A DNA stretch of 64,000 bases. Source: Gammaproteobacteria bacterium (GTDB taxonomy: Bacteria > Pseudomonadota > Gammaproteobacteria > Burkholderiales > Rhodocyclaceae). Below, piece by piece: positions 8,742 through 18,173 of the stretch. The first letter of the stretch is position 1. Each line of letters begins with the position of its first letter. The DNA lies in assembly GCA_018828385.1 (NCBI GenBank), contig JAHJVE010000003.1:62001-126000 (forward strand), read 5' to 3'. A program made the position numbers and the translations under genes. The notes below the pieces were generated by a model that worked only from the letters and a program-made list of their open reading frames with translations, ran no database searches and had not been told where the DNA came from.

Positions 8742-11330
8742 GTGCTTGAAGCCTATCGCGCCCATGTAGCAGAGCGTGCAGCCCTCGGTATCCCGCCGCT
8801 GCCCCTGTCCAAGCAACAGACCACCGAACTGGTGGCCCTGCTGAAGAATCCCCCTGCTGGCGAAGAAGCCGCGCTGGTTGAGTTGATCACCTACCGCGTG
8901 CCGGCAGGCGTTGATGATGCCGCCAAGGTCAAGGCCGAGTTCTTGGCCAAGGTCGCCAAGGGCGAAGAAGCCTGCGCCCTGATTTCCAATGTCAAGGCCA
9001 CCGAACTGCTCGGCACCATGCTCGGCGGTTACAACGTCAAGCCGCTGATTGACCTGCTGGGCGATGCAGCCTGCGGCGCCGTTGCTGCCGAGGGCCTGAA
9101 GAAGACCCTGCTCGTTTTCGATTTCTTCCACGATGTTGCCGAACTGGCCAAGGGCGGTAACGCCAATGCCAAGGCTGTCATGCAGTCGTGGGCCGACGGC
9201 GAGTGGTTCACCTCGCGTCCGGAAGTCCCGGCTTCGCAGAAGCTGACCGTTTTCAAGGTCACCGGCGAAACCAATACCGACGACCTGTCGCCGGCCCCGG
9301 ATGCCTGGTCGCGTCCCGATATCCCACTGCACGCACTGGCCATGCTGAAGAACCCGCGTCCGGGTATCGAAGCCGACGAACCGGGTACCCGCGGTCCGTT
9401 GAAACAACTGGAAAAGCTCGCTGCCAAGGGCAACCTGATCGCCTACGTCGGTGACGTGGTCGGTACCGGTTCCTCGCGCAAGTCCGCCACCAATTCCGTA
9501 CTGTGGTTCACCGGCGAAGACATCCCGTTCGTCCCGAACAAGCGTTTCGGTGGTTTCTGCCTCGGTTCCAAGATTGCTCCGATCTTCTTCAACACCATGG
9601 AAGATGCCGGCGCCCTGCCGATCGAAATCGATTGCAGCGCAATGGACATGGGCGACGAGATCGAACTGAAGGTCGATCAGGCCACCGGCAAGGTCACCGC
9701 CACCAAAAACGGTGCCGTGATCGCCGAATCGCAACTGAAGACCCTGGTGATCATGGACGAAGTCCGCGCTGGCGGCCGTATCCCCCTGATCATCGGTCGC
9801 GGCCTGACCACCAAGGCGCGTGAATTCCTCGGCCTGCCGCAATCCACGCTGTTCCGCCTGCCGCAAAACCCGGCCGACGACGGCAAGGGCTACTCGCTGG
9901 CCCAGAAGATGGTCGGCAAGGCATGCGGCGTGACCGGCATCCTGCCGGGCACCTACTGCGAGCCGAAGATGACCACCGTGGGTTCGCAAGACACCACCGG
10001 CCCGATGACCCGCGACGAACTGAAAGACCTGGCCTGCCTCGGTTTCTCCGCCGACCTGGTCATGCAGTCCTTCTGCCACACCGCCGCCTATCCGAAGCTG
10101 GTCGACGTCCGCATGCACCGCGAACTGCCGTCCTTCATCTCGACCCGTGGCGGCGTTGCGCTGCGTCCGGGCGACGGCGTCATCCACTCCTGGTTGAACC
10201 GCCTGCTGCTGCCGGATACCGTTGGTACCGGCGGTGACTCGCACACCCGTTTCCCGATCGGCATCTCCTTCCCGGCCGGTTCCGGTCTGGTCGCCTTTGC
10301 CGCCGCCACCGGCGTCATGCCGCTCGACATGCCGGAATCCGTGCTGGTCCGCTTCAAGGGCGAAATGCAACCGGGCATCACCCTGCGTGACCTGGTCAAC
10401 GCCATTCCGCTCTACGCCATCAAGGCCGGCCTGCTGACTGTCGAGAAGAAGGGCAAGATCAACGTCTTCTCTGGCCGCATCCTGGAAATAGAAGGTCTGC
10501 CGAACCTCAAGGTCGAACAAGCTTTCGAGCTCTCCGATGCTGCCGCCGAGCGTTCCGCTGCTGCCTGTGCCGTCGCCCTGAACAAGGAACCGATGGTCGA
10601 GTACATGCGTTCGAACATCACGCTGATGAAGTGGATGATTGCCGAAGGCTACGCCGATGCCCGCACCCTGAAGCGCCGCATCAACGCCATGGAAGACTGG
10701 ATCGCCAACGGCACGCTGCTCAAGGCTGACGCCAACGCCCAGTACGCCGCGGTCATCGAAATCGACCTGGCCGAAGTCACCGAGCCGATCCTGGCCTGCC
10801 CGAACGACCCGGACGACGTCAAGATCCTGTCCGAAGTCGCCGGCGCCAAGATCGATGAAGTCTTCATCGGCTCCTGCATGACCAACATCGGCCACTTCCG
10901 TGCCGCCGGCAAGGTCCTCGAAGGCAAGTCGGACATCCCGACCCGCCTGTGGATCGCTCCGCCGACCAAGATGGACGCGCTGATCCTGACCGAAGAAGGC
11001 TACTACGGCGTCCTCGGCAAGTCCGGTGCCCGCATGGAAATGCCGGGCTGCTCGCTGTGCATGGGCAACCAGGCACAGATCCGCAAGGGCTCCACCGCGA
11101 TCTCCACTTCCACCCGCAACTTCCCGAACCGCCTCGGCATCGACACCCAGGTCTATCTGGGTTCAGCCGAACTGGCCGCCATGTGCGCCCTGGCCGGCCG
11201 CATCGTGACCGTCGCCGAGTACATGGAGCAGATCAAGCTGGTGAACGCCAAGGCCGGTGAAGTCTATCGCTACATGAACTTCGACCAGATTCCGCAATTC
11301 GTTGAAATTGCAGCAGAAGTTCAGATGTAA
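8742..11330 (+). CDS. acnB: Bifunctional aconitate hydratase 2 / 2-methylisocitrate dehydratase
   Basis: An 862-residue AcnB of normal family length. It has the N-terminal HEAT-like helical domain ([21 protein letters not shown]), the swivel domain ([18 protein letters not shown]), then the three catalytic domains. The [4Fe-4S] cysteines fall in [10 protein letters not shown] (about residue 443) and [10 protein letters not shown] (about residue 767). It interconverts citrate and isocitrate in the TCA cycle and 2-methyl-cis-aconitate in propionate degradation. The start is a GTG behind AAAGGAAG. The last 13 codons, after the 26-bp repeat, differ from the orphan copy at 51400 ([11 protein letters not shown] versus EFVEQAATVEM). 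The C-terminus is therefore supplied by the integrated island. Confidence 0.97.
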   Translation: MLEAYRAHVAERAALGIPPLPLSKQQTTELVALLKNPPAGEEAALVELITYRVPAGVDDAAKVKAEFLAKVAKGEEACALISNVKATELLGTMLGGYNVKPLIDLLGDAACGAVAAEGLKKTLLVFDFFHDVAELAKGGNANAKAVMQSWADGEWFTSRPEVPASQKLTVFKVTGETNTDDLSPAPDAWSRPDIPLHALAMLKNPRPGIEADEPGTRGPLKQLEKLAAKGNLIAYVGDVVGTGSSRKSATNSVLWFTGEDIPFVPNKRFGGFCLGSKIAPIFFNTMEDAGALPIEIDCSAMDMGDEIELKVDQATGKVTATKNGAVIAESQLKTLVIMDEVRAGGRIPLIIGRGLTTKAREFLGLPQSTLFRLPQNPADDGKGYSLAQKMVGKACGVTGILPGTYCEPKMTTVGSQDTTGPMTRDELKDLACLGFSADLVMQSFCHTAAYPKLVDVRMHRELPSFISTRGGVALRPGDGVIHSWLNRLLLPDTVGTGGDSHTRFPIGISFPAGSGLVAFAAATGVMPLDMPESVLVRFKGEMQPGITLRDLVNAIPLYAIKAGLLTVEKKGKINVFSGRILEIEGLPNLKVEQAFELSDAAAERSAAACAVALNKEPMVEYMRSNITLMKWMIAEGYADARTLKRRINAMEDWIANGTLLKADANAQYAAVIEIDLAEVTEPILACPNDPDDVKILSEVAGAKIDEVFIGSCMTNIGHFRAAGKVLEGKSDIPTRLWIAPPTKMDALILTEEGYYGVLGKSGARMEMPGCSLCMGNQAQIRKGSTAISTSTRNFPNRLGIDTQVYLGSAELAAMCALAGRIVTVAEYMEQIKLVNAKAGEVYRYMNFDQIPQFVEIAAEVQM
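11268..11293 (+). repeat. attL direct repeat (within acnB)
   Basis: Left copy of the exact 26-bp repeat, encoding the RYMNFDQIP segment of AcnB. The base after the repeat (G, 11294) matches neither the remnant's codon pattern nor its later sequence, which marks the start of island-derived DNA. Confidence 0.85.
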
Positions 11331-11658
11331 CGTCTAAGAATCGCGGTTAGTTCAACGCCTGAAAACCCCCGCCGTTACTGGCGGGGGTTTTTGTTTTTAG
11401 ACAGGAAAGTTGTACGGAATTGTGCGTCCAAAAGTCCTTTTTGGCCTCCTTTAGCGTGCTGTATGAGCTGCTTGTATCTGGCAGTCAGCAGCCCTTGGTG
11501 TCAGTTTTAGGGAAACGTCTGCTTTGAGTTTCTGGCTAGGACGGCATCCGACCCATTGCAGACTCTGCGCAGTTTGGGAGCTCATGGCGTCGGCGCGTTG
11601 GCTAGACGTCTCGTTGACGAAAGTGCTGCTAAAACCTGCCACAACGTATCCCCATGCC
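11331..11658. other. Gap between acnB and the 599-aa gene
   Basis: 328 bp between convergent genes. It holds the acnB terminator at 11362-11397. The remainder shows no credible gene or further motif; the short ORFs on both strands have no ribosome binding site or recognisable protein pattern. Confidence 0.55.
11362..11397 (+). terminator. Rho-independent terminator after acnB (island-borne)
   Basis: A 12-bp stem, AAAACCCCCGCC paired with GGCGGGGGTTTT around a GTTACT loop, followed by a T-run. It lies 31 bp after the acnB stop and inside the island, so the island brings its own terminator. The original acnB terminator appears to be at 51527-51565. Confidence 0.9.
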
Positions 11659-13458
11659 TTATGTCTTGGCCTCGGTTTGCTCGATGCTATTCCAAAGATT
11701 GTGGACGTGAACCGTTGTGCCAGCTACGTTGAGTGAAGTCGGTATTGGTACAACCTCTGGCACTTGCCCGTACTGTTCATGTAGTTGTACATGGATATCT
11801 CGCAAGACGCGTTCCGAGGGTCCAATTTCCATCCGGGCGCGAGCAAACTGCGGCCAGACGGCCATGGCAAGATCAGGCGCGTTGGTCCTGACGCCATAAC
11901 CTTGCGTGCGGACAGTCGACCTTGAAATGGCGAAGAGGAAGATGTTCCGGACCGATTCGCGCCGTTTCTGCTTGAGCCGCAGGGATTGGTTGAGCGCAGA
12001 AATACCGCGCTCTTGAATCCACAACTTCACCTTCCCGGACCAGTCCATCAGCTCAGCTGAAAGGTTTGCGGCTTTGCTTCGGAGCTGTCGGACGTCGTTG
12101 GTGGAGTAATCCTGCCACTTCAATTGGAAGAGGCCAACGTCTCCAGTAAGCCGGTCATACACCACAGCATCAATGTCCGTGAGGATTGATCCCGCGCTAC
12201 GCAATCTTAGGTTGCCCGGGAAGCATGCATATCGCTTCCCCTGGAACATTCCATAGAGATGCGACCGCATCCAATCCTCACGATCGGCGGCGATCGCATG
12301 TTCAGTGCGCGAATCCAGCCATTGATGCTGAGTTTTGACTGCCGTGAATGAATTTCGGGTCAGACATGACACTGGCCGCAGGATAAAGCCGTTGCCCAGA
12401 TCAAAGAGCAAGGGGATCAGGGGAGTCGAATGATCAGCCAATTTCTTCGCCAGCTCCGATGTCATTGCCAACGCAGTGAAGGCAGAGCGAACGACTGGCC
12501 CAGGGCAACCGCTCATGAGGGAGATCGACTCTTCTAGCCCCGACATTGGCCCCCAGATGGTTAAGCTCTGAGGGACTGACACTTGGCTAAGTAGCTTTTT
12601 CGCGACCGAAACGCATCCGACATGCTTTGCATGAAGGCTGATGAGCGCCACACTCACGCTTGTAATGTCGGCACCGGTGATGGAACCAAGCTTTGCTTCG
12701 GGGTGAATGCCTGAGTCTTCGCGCCAAGCTGTCGCCAAGGCCAATGCCTCGGCCATGTAGTGCCTGTCAACCTCGATTCGGGCATCGTAGGCCACCATAA
12801 CGCCGCGCCCCGTGTCCCAAGTTCTAACTAACGGCTTGATGAGCTCTTCGATGTCGCTCCGAAGCCAGCGCTTGACCGGCGGGCCTGTCAAAGCATAGTA
12901 AGACCCTGGCATTCCAGGAAAGCGCAAAACATCCCGCATCGAAGCCACCTTCCAGCCAGCCCTCGACGACGGTAGTCGCTCCTCGGCATCCTTGAGGCGA
13001 TCCAACTGCATGAAGTCAGCAAACTGCGCCTTAGCGTCCTCGGTCATGCGGATCTGGAATTCGGCGCCATCCTTGGCGACTTCCGCGATGCCCCGCTCGC
13101 TCATGTCGGCCAGCCTCCGTAGCAGCGAAACCTTTCCTAACTCCTGCATGATTCCAACTGCGAAACCGCGCGAGCGCTGCGTGCTCTCCATTAGCGGGAA
13201 CGCGTCAGGCTGTTCTAGCGGCTCAAAGAGCTCGGCGATGGCTCTGTTCCATCCCCAATACATAAGATCGAGAGATTGCTGCCCCCCTTCTTTATCAGCG
13301 CTAGTGAGGTTGGTGTAAATGCCCCAGTAATCCATCGCACGGACTACTTCGATGAACAAGACGAAGCGGCCCATCCGGTCACTAGGAAGTTGTTTTAGGA
13401 CGGTCGCTAGATGGGTTTCGGCCAAATCTCTAAGCATTTGGGCGGTTGAGTCGGTCAT
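11659..13458 (-). CDS. Unknown protein with PD-(D/E)XK-like C-terminal domain
   Basis: A 599-residue protein not assigned to a family. The N-terminal 350 residues are mixed alpha with no motif I recognise. Around residues 430-460 there is LTDIDAVVYDRLTGDVGLFQLKWQDYS, which has the spacing of a PD-(D/E)XK nuclease core (D, then a beta-hairpin, then QLK), with a glutamine in place of the usual D/E. No signal peptide or membrane helix. It is the first island gene beside attL and is encoded convergent to acnB. A nuclease or DNA-binding defence role is inference from that motif and the neighbourhood. Confidence 0.7.
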   Translation of the reverse strand: MTDSTAQMLRDLAETHLATVLKQLPSDRMGRFVLFIEVVRAMDYWGIYTNLTSADKEGGQQSLDLMYWGWNRAIAELFEPLEQPDAFPLMESTQRSRGFAVGIMQELGKVSLLRRLADMSERGIAEVAKDGAEFQIRMTEDAKAQFADFMQLDRLKDAEERLPSSRAGWKVASMRDVLRFPGMPGSYYALTGPPVKRWLRSDIEELIKPLVRTWDTGRGVMVAYDARIEVDRHYMAEALALATAWREDSGIHPEAKLGSITGADITSVSVALISLHAKHVGCVSVAKKLLSQVSVPQSLTIWGPMSGLEESISLMSGCPGPVVRSAFTALAMTSELAKKLADHSTPLIPLLFDLGNGFILRPVSCLTRNSFTAVKTQHQWLDSRTEHAIAADREDWMRSHLYGMFQGKRYACFPGNLRLRSAGSILTDIDAVVYDRLTGDVGLFQLKWQDYSTNDVRQLRSKAANLSAELMDWSGKVKLWIQERGISALNQSLRLKQKRRESVRNIFLFAISRSTVRTQGYGVRTNAPDLAMAVWPQFARARMEIGPSERVLRDIHVQLHEQYGQVPEVVPIPTSLNVAGTTVHVHNLWNSIEQTEAKT

Positions 13459-13661
13459 GGTTCATCTTCCTAAGTCAGTGCCAATCTCGCTGAACCGCCC
13501 ATCCCTCGTGATCCTTCCACGCATAGCTCGATGGCCCTGCGGCTGCTTTCTGAGTGTAGTGCTCGAACAGGGCACAAACTGCCTAAGTGCTGTTCGGCCA
13601 AATCTGACTATCAAATGAATAGAGATCAGTGGCTGCTTGAATCAGAATTCTGAACACCTCT

Positions 13662-14417
13662 TCATGGGGCTTGGGTATTCGATGTGGCGGCGAGATTGAA
13701 GTGATTGTCAATCAGATCAGCAAGTGCCTTGGCATCAAGAGACGACAGGCTGCGCGCTTCATTAAGAATTCGAATCCGGAGCACAGCGAGACGCATGATC
13801 GACTCCATTTGACCGCGCCCAAATTTCGCAACGGCCCTGACCCAAGCCTCGGCAATTGCCAGCGCGAGAATTCGATTTCCACCGATGCTTGGACGCTCGA
13901 TTATTTGAACGAACGCATCTTCGGTCAAGTCTCGAAGAAGGCCCCAACGATCATCGACGATAGATCCGCGGTCTGTGGCGCAAGCACGCAGCCAGAGTCG
14001 CTGAAAGGTGTTTCGGACCCCGCCGAGGTAGCGTTCCTTCGCATTGCCAAATCGCCAGCGCACGATGTCGGGAAACATGACAACACCGAAAAATGACCAT
14101 ACATCCTCACGCAATGCTTCACCGGGACTCAGAAATGGACAGTCGGCCAGCCACGCCGCTGCGTCTGCGTCAAAGCGTGCATGATCCGACTTTCCGGCGC
14201 CATCAAAGCCACAATCACGTGCCAGCAAGAGTATTCCACTGCGTATCGCTTCAAGTGAAGTCGGAGAAATCATGGTTCCGCCCACCGCAGCGAAGCGTAT
14301 GGAGTCAGGCAATCTGGTGGCGACAAACCCGCTCCATTCGGCTGGACTGGATCTGAGGAATTCGCCGAGCATCTGTTCGGCAGCGACGGTCGGCAGTCGC
14401 GGCAAGAGAATAGTCAC
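13662..14417 (-). CDS. Accessory protein of the Z1/GHKL module (unknown function)
   Basis: The ORF track starts at 14534, but that reading overlaps the upstream gene by 121 nt. A GTG at 14417 (VTILLPRLPTVAAEQML) follows a GGGAGG ribosome binding site and overlaps the preceding stop as GTGA, so I take that start (251 residues). The protein is largely helical and contains the hydrophobic stretch DVWSFFGVVMFPDIVRWRF. It resembles, from memory, the DUF6339 proteins seen beside Z1 helicases; this is weak. Last gene of the module. Confidence 0.7.
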   Translation of the reverse strand: MTILLPRLPTVAAEQMLGEFLRSSPAEWSGFVATRLPDSIRFAAVGGTMISPTSLEAIRSGILLLARDCGFDGAGKSDHARFDADAAAWLADCPFLSPGEALREDVWSFFGVVMFPDIVRWRFGNAKERYLGGVRNTFQRLWLRACATDRGSIVDDRWGLLRDLTEDAFVQIIERPSIGGNRILALAIAEAWVRAVAKFGRGQMESIMRLAVLRIRILNEARSLSSLDAKALADLIDNHFNLAATSNTQAP

Positions 14418-15322
14418 GTTACCTCCCTTGTTTCGGCCAGCGCAAGAAAAGCGGAACGAAATTCTCCGGGACGGTTCTGCAACAGTGATCGGGTGAATCC
14501 GAAGTCGCGTCCGGGCCACGATTGTTGCAGCCACGCCGTCGCTTGGGCACCAAGTGTCCCGCTTTCATACGCGTCAATGGCGCCTTGGTCATCATGATCG
14601 GCAACGAAGCGTTCGCAGACCTGACTCATGATGTCAGCGAGGAGTGCCTGCAATGTGGGGCCATCCTGCTGCTCGAACCTCTCGATCAGCTGCTCGCTGT
14701 TCCGGTTGAGGAACAAGCGTATTGCTCCATGAAAGTCACGTGACCAGTCCTGTGGGGACCAGTGGAGATACCAAGGGGATTCTGCAGCCGGGATGTGTCC
14801 GAGAAGACGTTGAAAGTCGGTGACTTCGATCGGAAAGCGCGGCTCGACACCTTCGATCCGGATTCGCAACCGGTCCTGCCACAGGCGGTCTCCTGGACTT
14901 GATGGCGTGATCAACGAGGCGTTAGATGGTCCGCTGGTCACGATAATCTCGGTGAACAAATCAAGTACTGTTGACAGGCATTCTCCGGGAATTTCGATAG
15001 CAACGTGAATATTCCCGTTGCTTGCAGTCAGATCCTGAGAATCCACCTTGACCAGCTGTTGTGGCAATCGCCCAGCACCGGTCCCGATCTGTACGCGAAC
15101 GGCCATGCCAAGATCTCCGTTGTCCGCGGAAAGTTCTGTCATGGCCAGTGGCATGTCGACCCTGATGTGCCGATACATGGTGATGGTCGATGCAGCATCC
15201 CAATGGGGCAGATAGTCTTCAGCCGGGACCGATGGTCCGCCATTCAGTGAAACCTGCCAGCATGAAACCGTGGTCGACGCTTCTGAAAGGGTCAGGTAGG
15301 GGAAAGCAATCCGCCGATTCAT
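14414..15322 (-). CDS. Accessory protein of the Z1/GHKL module (unknown function)
   Basis: A 302-residue protein without a motif I can name. It begins MNRRIAFPYLTLSEAS, appears beta-rich in the first half and helical in the second (GAIRLFLNRNSEQLIERFEQQ). Its start overlaps the GHKL ATPase stop (15319-15322, ATGA) and its stop overlaps the next start (GTGA). It is therefore a fixed member of a translationally coupled set. No signal peptide or membrane segment. Likely a structural or DNA-contact subunit, but this is a guess from position only. Confidence 0.72.
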   Translation of the reverse strand: MNRRIAFPYLTLSEASTTVSCWQVSLNGGPSVPAEDYLPHWDAASTITMYRHIRVDMPLAMTELSADNGDLGMAVRVQIGTGAGRLPQQLVKVDSQDLTASNGNIHVAIEIPGECLSTVLDLFTEIIVTSGPSNASLITPSSPGDRLWQDRLRIRIEGVEPRFPIEVTDFQRLLGHIPAAESPWYLHWSPQDWSRDFHGAIRLFLNRNSEQLIERFEQQDGPTLQALLADIMSQVCERFVADHDDQGAIDAYESGTLGAQATAWLQQSWPGRDFGFTRSLLQNRPGEFRSAFLALAETREVT

Positions 15323-17163
15323 GCCTGACCTCCGGTAGAAATAGTTGCTTCAACGATTGCCGCGGCATCCGGTGGCATCCGAACGACGATTTCGAACGTG
15401 CCTTCGGTCCCATTCAGCTCCAGCCGGTCAGTCTTGCTCGATGGGGCGCCGTATGCGCCACGGATTCCAACGACTTGTGGCATCGATGCCATGCCGGCAA
15501 TCGTGTTCGCTGGAGCACCGTCAATTGCCACCGAAGCCTTTGCCGTCAGAATCAGTCCTGATTGCTGTGCATCCTGATGAACGTCAGCCCTGAAAACGGC
15601 TAAAATTTGTCCGTTTTCGGATTCCAGACGCATGAAGACCGGCTTGGAAACTCCCGCCCGCAGTGGTCGCTTTCCATTCGTGCTGCGGTCTTTGTGAACC
15701 GGACCGGCTCCTTCGCCATCAGGGCCCGCCAATGCGGCACCGAGTCTGCTGGCGACTTTTGCCAGAGGAGGCGTCGCCGAACTTTGGGGCGCGTGTCCTC
15801 GAGCTGCAGTCCCCATGTTGAACGCAATCTGCTTGAGTTCGCGAAGCGCAACGTTCACAAAGGTCTTGGCGTGCCCTTTGTGCAAGTTGTCGGGTATCCA
15901 GTCATCGTGAGCCGGCGGTTCGGAGTCTGCAAATGCACGTTCGACTTCTTCATCGCCGTCGACAACAAAGACGCCGGCCCATTCTATGCGTTCGTCCGGG
16001 AAAGACTGTCCCTCAAGGTATTTGACGACGAGCTTGACCGGTCGCATCAGTGCAATATGCCGTGATACCGGGGGAAACACAGATTCCCATTCCGGGATGT
16101 TTTCACGGGGGGCTTTCAGATTCTTCTCAATAGCCAGATTGCCAAGATGCTTCTGAGGGCGCTGGCAGACGATCTTGCTGAAATCCGAACTGTTCTTCTG
16201 TTCGGCATTTCTCAGCGCTTTAACGAAGAGGTGCAGGGGGGCCATTTCCTCTGGTTCGGGAATTGCGACGGGTTTGCCCTCCACTTCGATTCGGCAGGAG
16301 AAACGCTTCGCTGGCGGGGTGTCGTTCAGCATCCTTGGCCAGAAGTTCCAGAGAAGGGTTTCTACAATCTTTCGGCCGATCAATTCCGGACTCAGATCTT
16401 CGGTGTCGAAGTCGAGAATCATAATCGATGTTCCGGACCGGCCGTTCGGACGCTCGGGGAAGCCGAGGAGCGTGGCGGCCTTTGTTGCGTCGGCATCCAG
16501 CATGGGATCAACCACGCCATCGTCCGGGTCCGCATAACCCCACCAGTGTCGGCCGGTATAACGCCGACGCATTCCGTTTTCTGGGACTTCGTAGGATGAG
16601 CCGATATGGCAGCCGATCAGTCGCCTGGAATCAGGGGCTCCTCCTTGGACGAGCGAATCCACGATGATTGTGCTGCATCGGCTCACCCGATACAACGCGA
16701 CCTTGCCAAAACCGTACGTGCCACCGCCATGCGAGACGTTGCGTGGTGTGCCGATGTTCCGCAGAAAATCAATGAAATCGGTGCGGTATTCGTTCTCCGG
16801 AATCCGGTCTGCCCGGGTCGGTCCTCCCAGCCCGGATGTTCCGAAGTCGCATATTTCAAGGACAACCGGGTTTGCCCGTTCGAGAAACTGCTGCAATTGT
16901 TCCCTTGATTTCCTTTCCTCTGGAAGAGATGAAAAGAAATCGCGCCGCAGGGCCATCTGCTGTGTCTTGGACAATGTCCTGACACGGATGAATACCTCGG
17001 GTCCTGCGGAGCCTGTCGCCGCATCGGCAACGTTTTGAATTGCCTCCCGGATGACGGTCTGTACCGCATCTAGTGCAGGGGCTCCAAGCAGGCGACGAAA
17101 GTTTTCACCGATGTTTCCGGTGCTTCCGTAGGCTTCTGACTGCAGGCTTACCTTCCTCAACAT
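15319..17163 (-). CDS. GHKL (MORC/MutL-like) ATPase of a restriction-like system
   Basis: A 614-residue protein with the Bergerat ATP-binding fold. The N box is IREAIQNVADA (about residues 38-48), the G1 box is EICDFGTSGLGG and the G2 box is GGGTYGFGKVALY. These place it with the MORC/MutL/Hsp90 group. The C-terminal 250 residues are beta-rich. Iyer, Abhiman and Aravind (2008) described prokaryotic MORC/MutL-like ATPases in restriction-modification neighbourhoods with Z1 helicases, C5 methylases and PD-(D/E)XK nucleases; the gene content here matches. It probably works as an ATP-driven dimeric clamp on DNA. Overlaps the genes on both sides by 4-7 nt. Confidence 0.88.
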   Translation of the reverse strand: MLRKVSLQSEAYGSTGNIGENFRRLLGAPALDAVQTVIREAIQNVADAATGSAGPEVFIRVRTLSKTQQMALRRDFFSSLPEERKSREQLQQFLERANPVVLEICDFGTSGLGGPTRADRIPENEYRTDFIDFLRNIGTPRNVSHGGGTYGFGKVALYRVSRCSTIIVDSLVQGGAPDSRRLIGCHIGSSYEVPENGMRRRYTGRHWWGYADPDDGVVDPMLDADATKAATLLGFPERPNGRSGTSIMILDFDTEDLSPELIGRKIVETLLWNFWPRMLNDTPPAKRFSCRIEVEGKPVAIPEPEEMAPLHLFVKALRNAEQKNSSDFSKIVCQRPQKHLGNLAIEKNLKAPRENIPEWESVFPPVSRHIALMRPVKLVVKYLEGQSFPDERIEWAGVFVVDGDEEVERAFADSEPPAHDDWIPDNLHKGHAKTFVNVALRELKQIAFNMGTAARGHAPQSSATPPLAKVASRLGAALAGPDGEGAGPVHKDRSTNGKRPLRAGVSKPVFMRLESENGQILAVFRADVHQDAQQSGLILTAKASVAIDGAPANTIAGMASMPQVVGIRGAYGAPSSKTDRLELNGTEGTFEIVVRMPPDAAAIVEATISTGGQA

Positions 17164-18173
17164 GAAGCAAACTCCGTATCCATGGAGGCAGCAGCTCGCT
17201 CGGCAAGGCGATGCTCTTTGGCGCAGGCAAGGTCAACCTTGTATACCACGTCGGAAACTCCAGCCGGTACGCTCCCATCGACCATGGTTTGCGGAACTAT
17301 CCGAGGAAATCCGTCGCCAACCTCATACAGATTCTCGTTTTCAAGTCGATACGCCGTTACATTCCATGCCGGATCGTCAACGTTCGAACAGCCTGCCGAA
17401 TTGATCAATTGAGCGAGGGCAACAGGATCATCTGCTTTGGCGAGCGCGCTGCGCCCCAACGAAGAGATGGAGAGCAGTCCGCCGGCAACTGCTTCAAGGG
17501 TGAGATGCAGCAGATGCAGCGTGCCGCCGGATGGTGGCAGAAGCTGATCGGTGCCGTGGATGGTGATGACCGAGTTGTCGGCTTGGCTCGTGGTTTTTAC
17601 TTCAAGCGAGGAGTCGCCATTGCGGAAATCATGGCGATCGCCAGCAGGCCCTCTCCATGCCTTCCAACCGCATGGAGCACATGCAAGCAGGCGGTTAAGA
17701 TAAAAAAGTTCGCCGACAAGTCCGACAATTTCGGTCTGTGTTACTGCCGAGGACTGATTGCGTTCGAGTAGCTCGCGGAAGTCCGAGATGGTTGTGGCAG
17801 CTGCCTCAAGCCCATCCATCCCGCCAGCAATGCGAGTCAGGATTTCTTCCACGACCTCCCCGAAAACCAGCTCGAGATTGCGCGACAGGCACGTCAGGTC
17901 TACAAAGCGCGAACTGCGACCGGCATGAAGATAGTTCGAAAAGATGACTTTCAGAAAACGTGTCCCGGCGAGGATGCTTGACCCCGTGGCCGGTGGTACC
18001 GGAACAAGAATCCGGGCTTCGCTGAAGTTCCCCAGTGCATAGCGAACCGGTCCGGCCGGGGTGGATATATCGGTACGCAGGGTTGGTGCCTGTAGGTCGC
18101 TTGCTTCGCCCTTTCCGGCCCGCAGCAGAGCCCATGCGTCGGCTGGGGACATCGCATTGTGGTCATGCGACAT
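17157..18173 (-). CDS. PD-(D/E)XK motif protein (DUF4420-like nuclease)
   Basis: I chose the ATG at 18173 (MSHDHNAMSPADAW), which overlaps the Z1 gene stop by 11 nt, over the track start at 18266, which would add an unsupported basic leader inside the Z1 gene. The protein (338 residues) has VGLVGELFYLNRLL followed by GDRHDFRNGDSSLEVKTT, the E...D...EVK arrangement of the PD-(D/E)XK fold as seen in the DUF4420 family. It is the probable DNA-cleaving subunit of the module. No membrane segment. Confidence 0.85.
   Translation of the reverse strand: MSHDHNAMSPADAWALLRAGKGEASDLQAPTLRTDISTPAGPVRYALGNFSEARILVPVPPATGSSILAGTRFLKVIFSNYLHAGRSSRFVDLTCLSRNLELVFGEVVEEILTRIAGGMDGLEAAATTISDFRELLERNQSSAVTQTEIVGLVGELFYLNRLLACAPCGWKAWRGPAGDRHDFRNGDSSLEVKTTSQADNSVITIHGTDQLLPPSGGTLHLLHLTLEAVAGGLLSISSLGRSALAKADDPVALAQLINSAGCSNVDDPAWNVTAYRLENENLYEVGDGFPRIVPQTMVDGSVPAGVSDVVYKVDLACAKEHRLAERAAASMDTEFASC

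Noticed and set aside
8724-10895. 723-codon minus-strand ORF
   Set aside because: It is the exact antisense of acnB, low in complexity (His/Gly/Asp/Gln-rich), and a by-product of GC-rich codon use.
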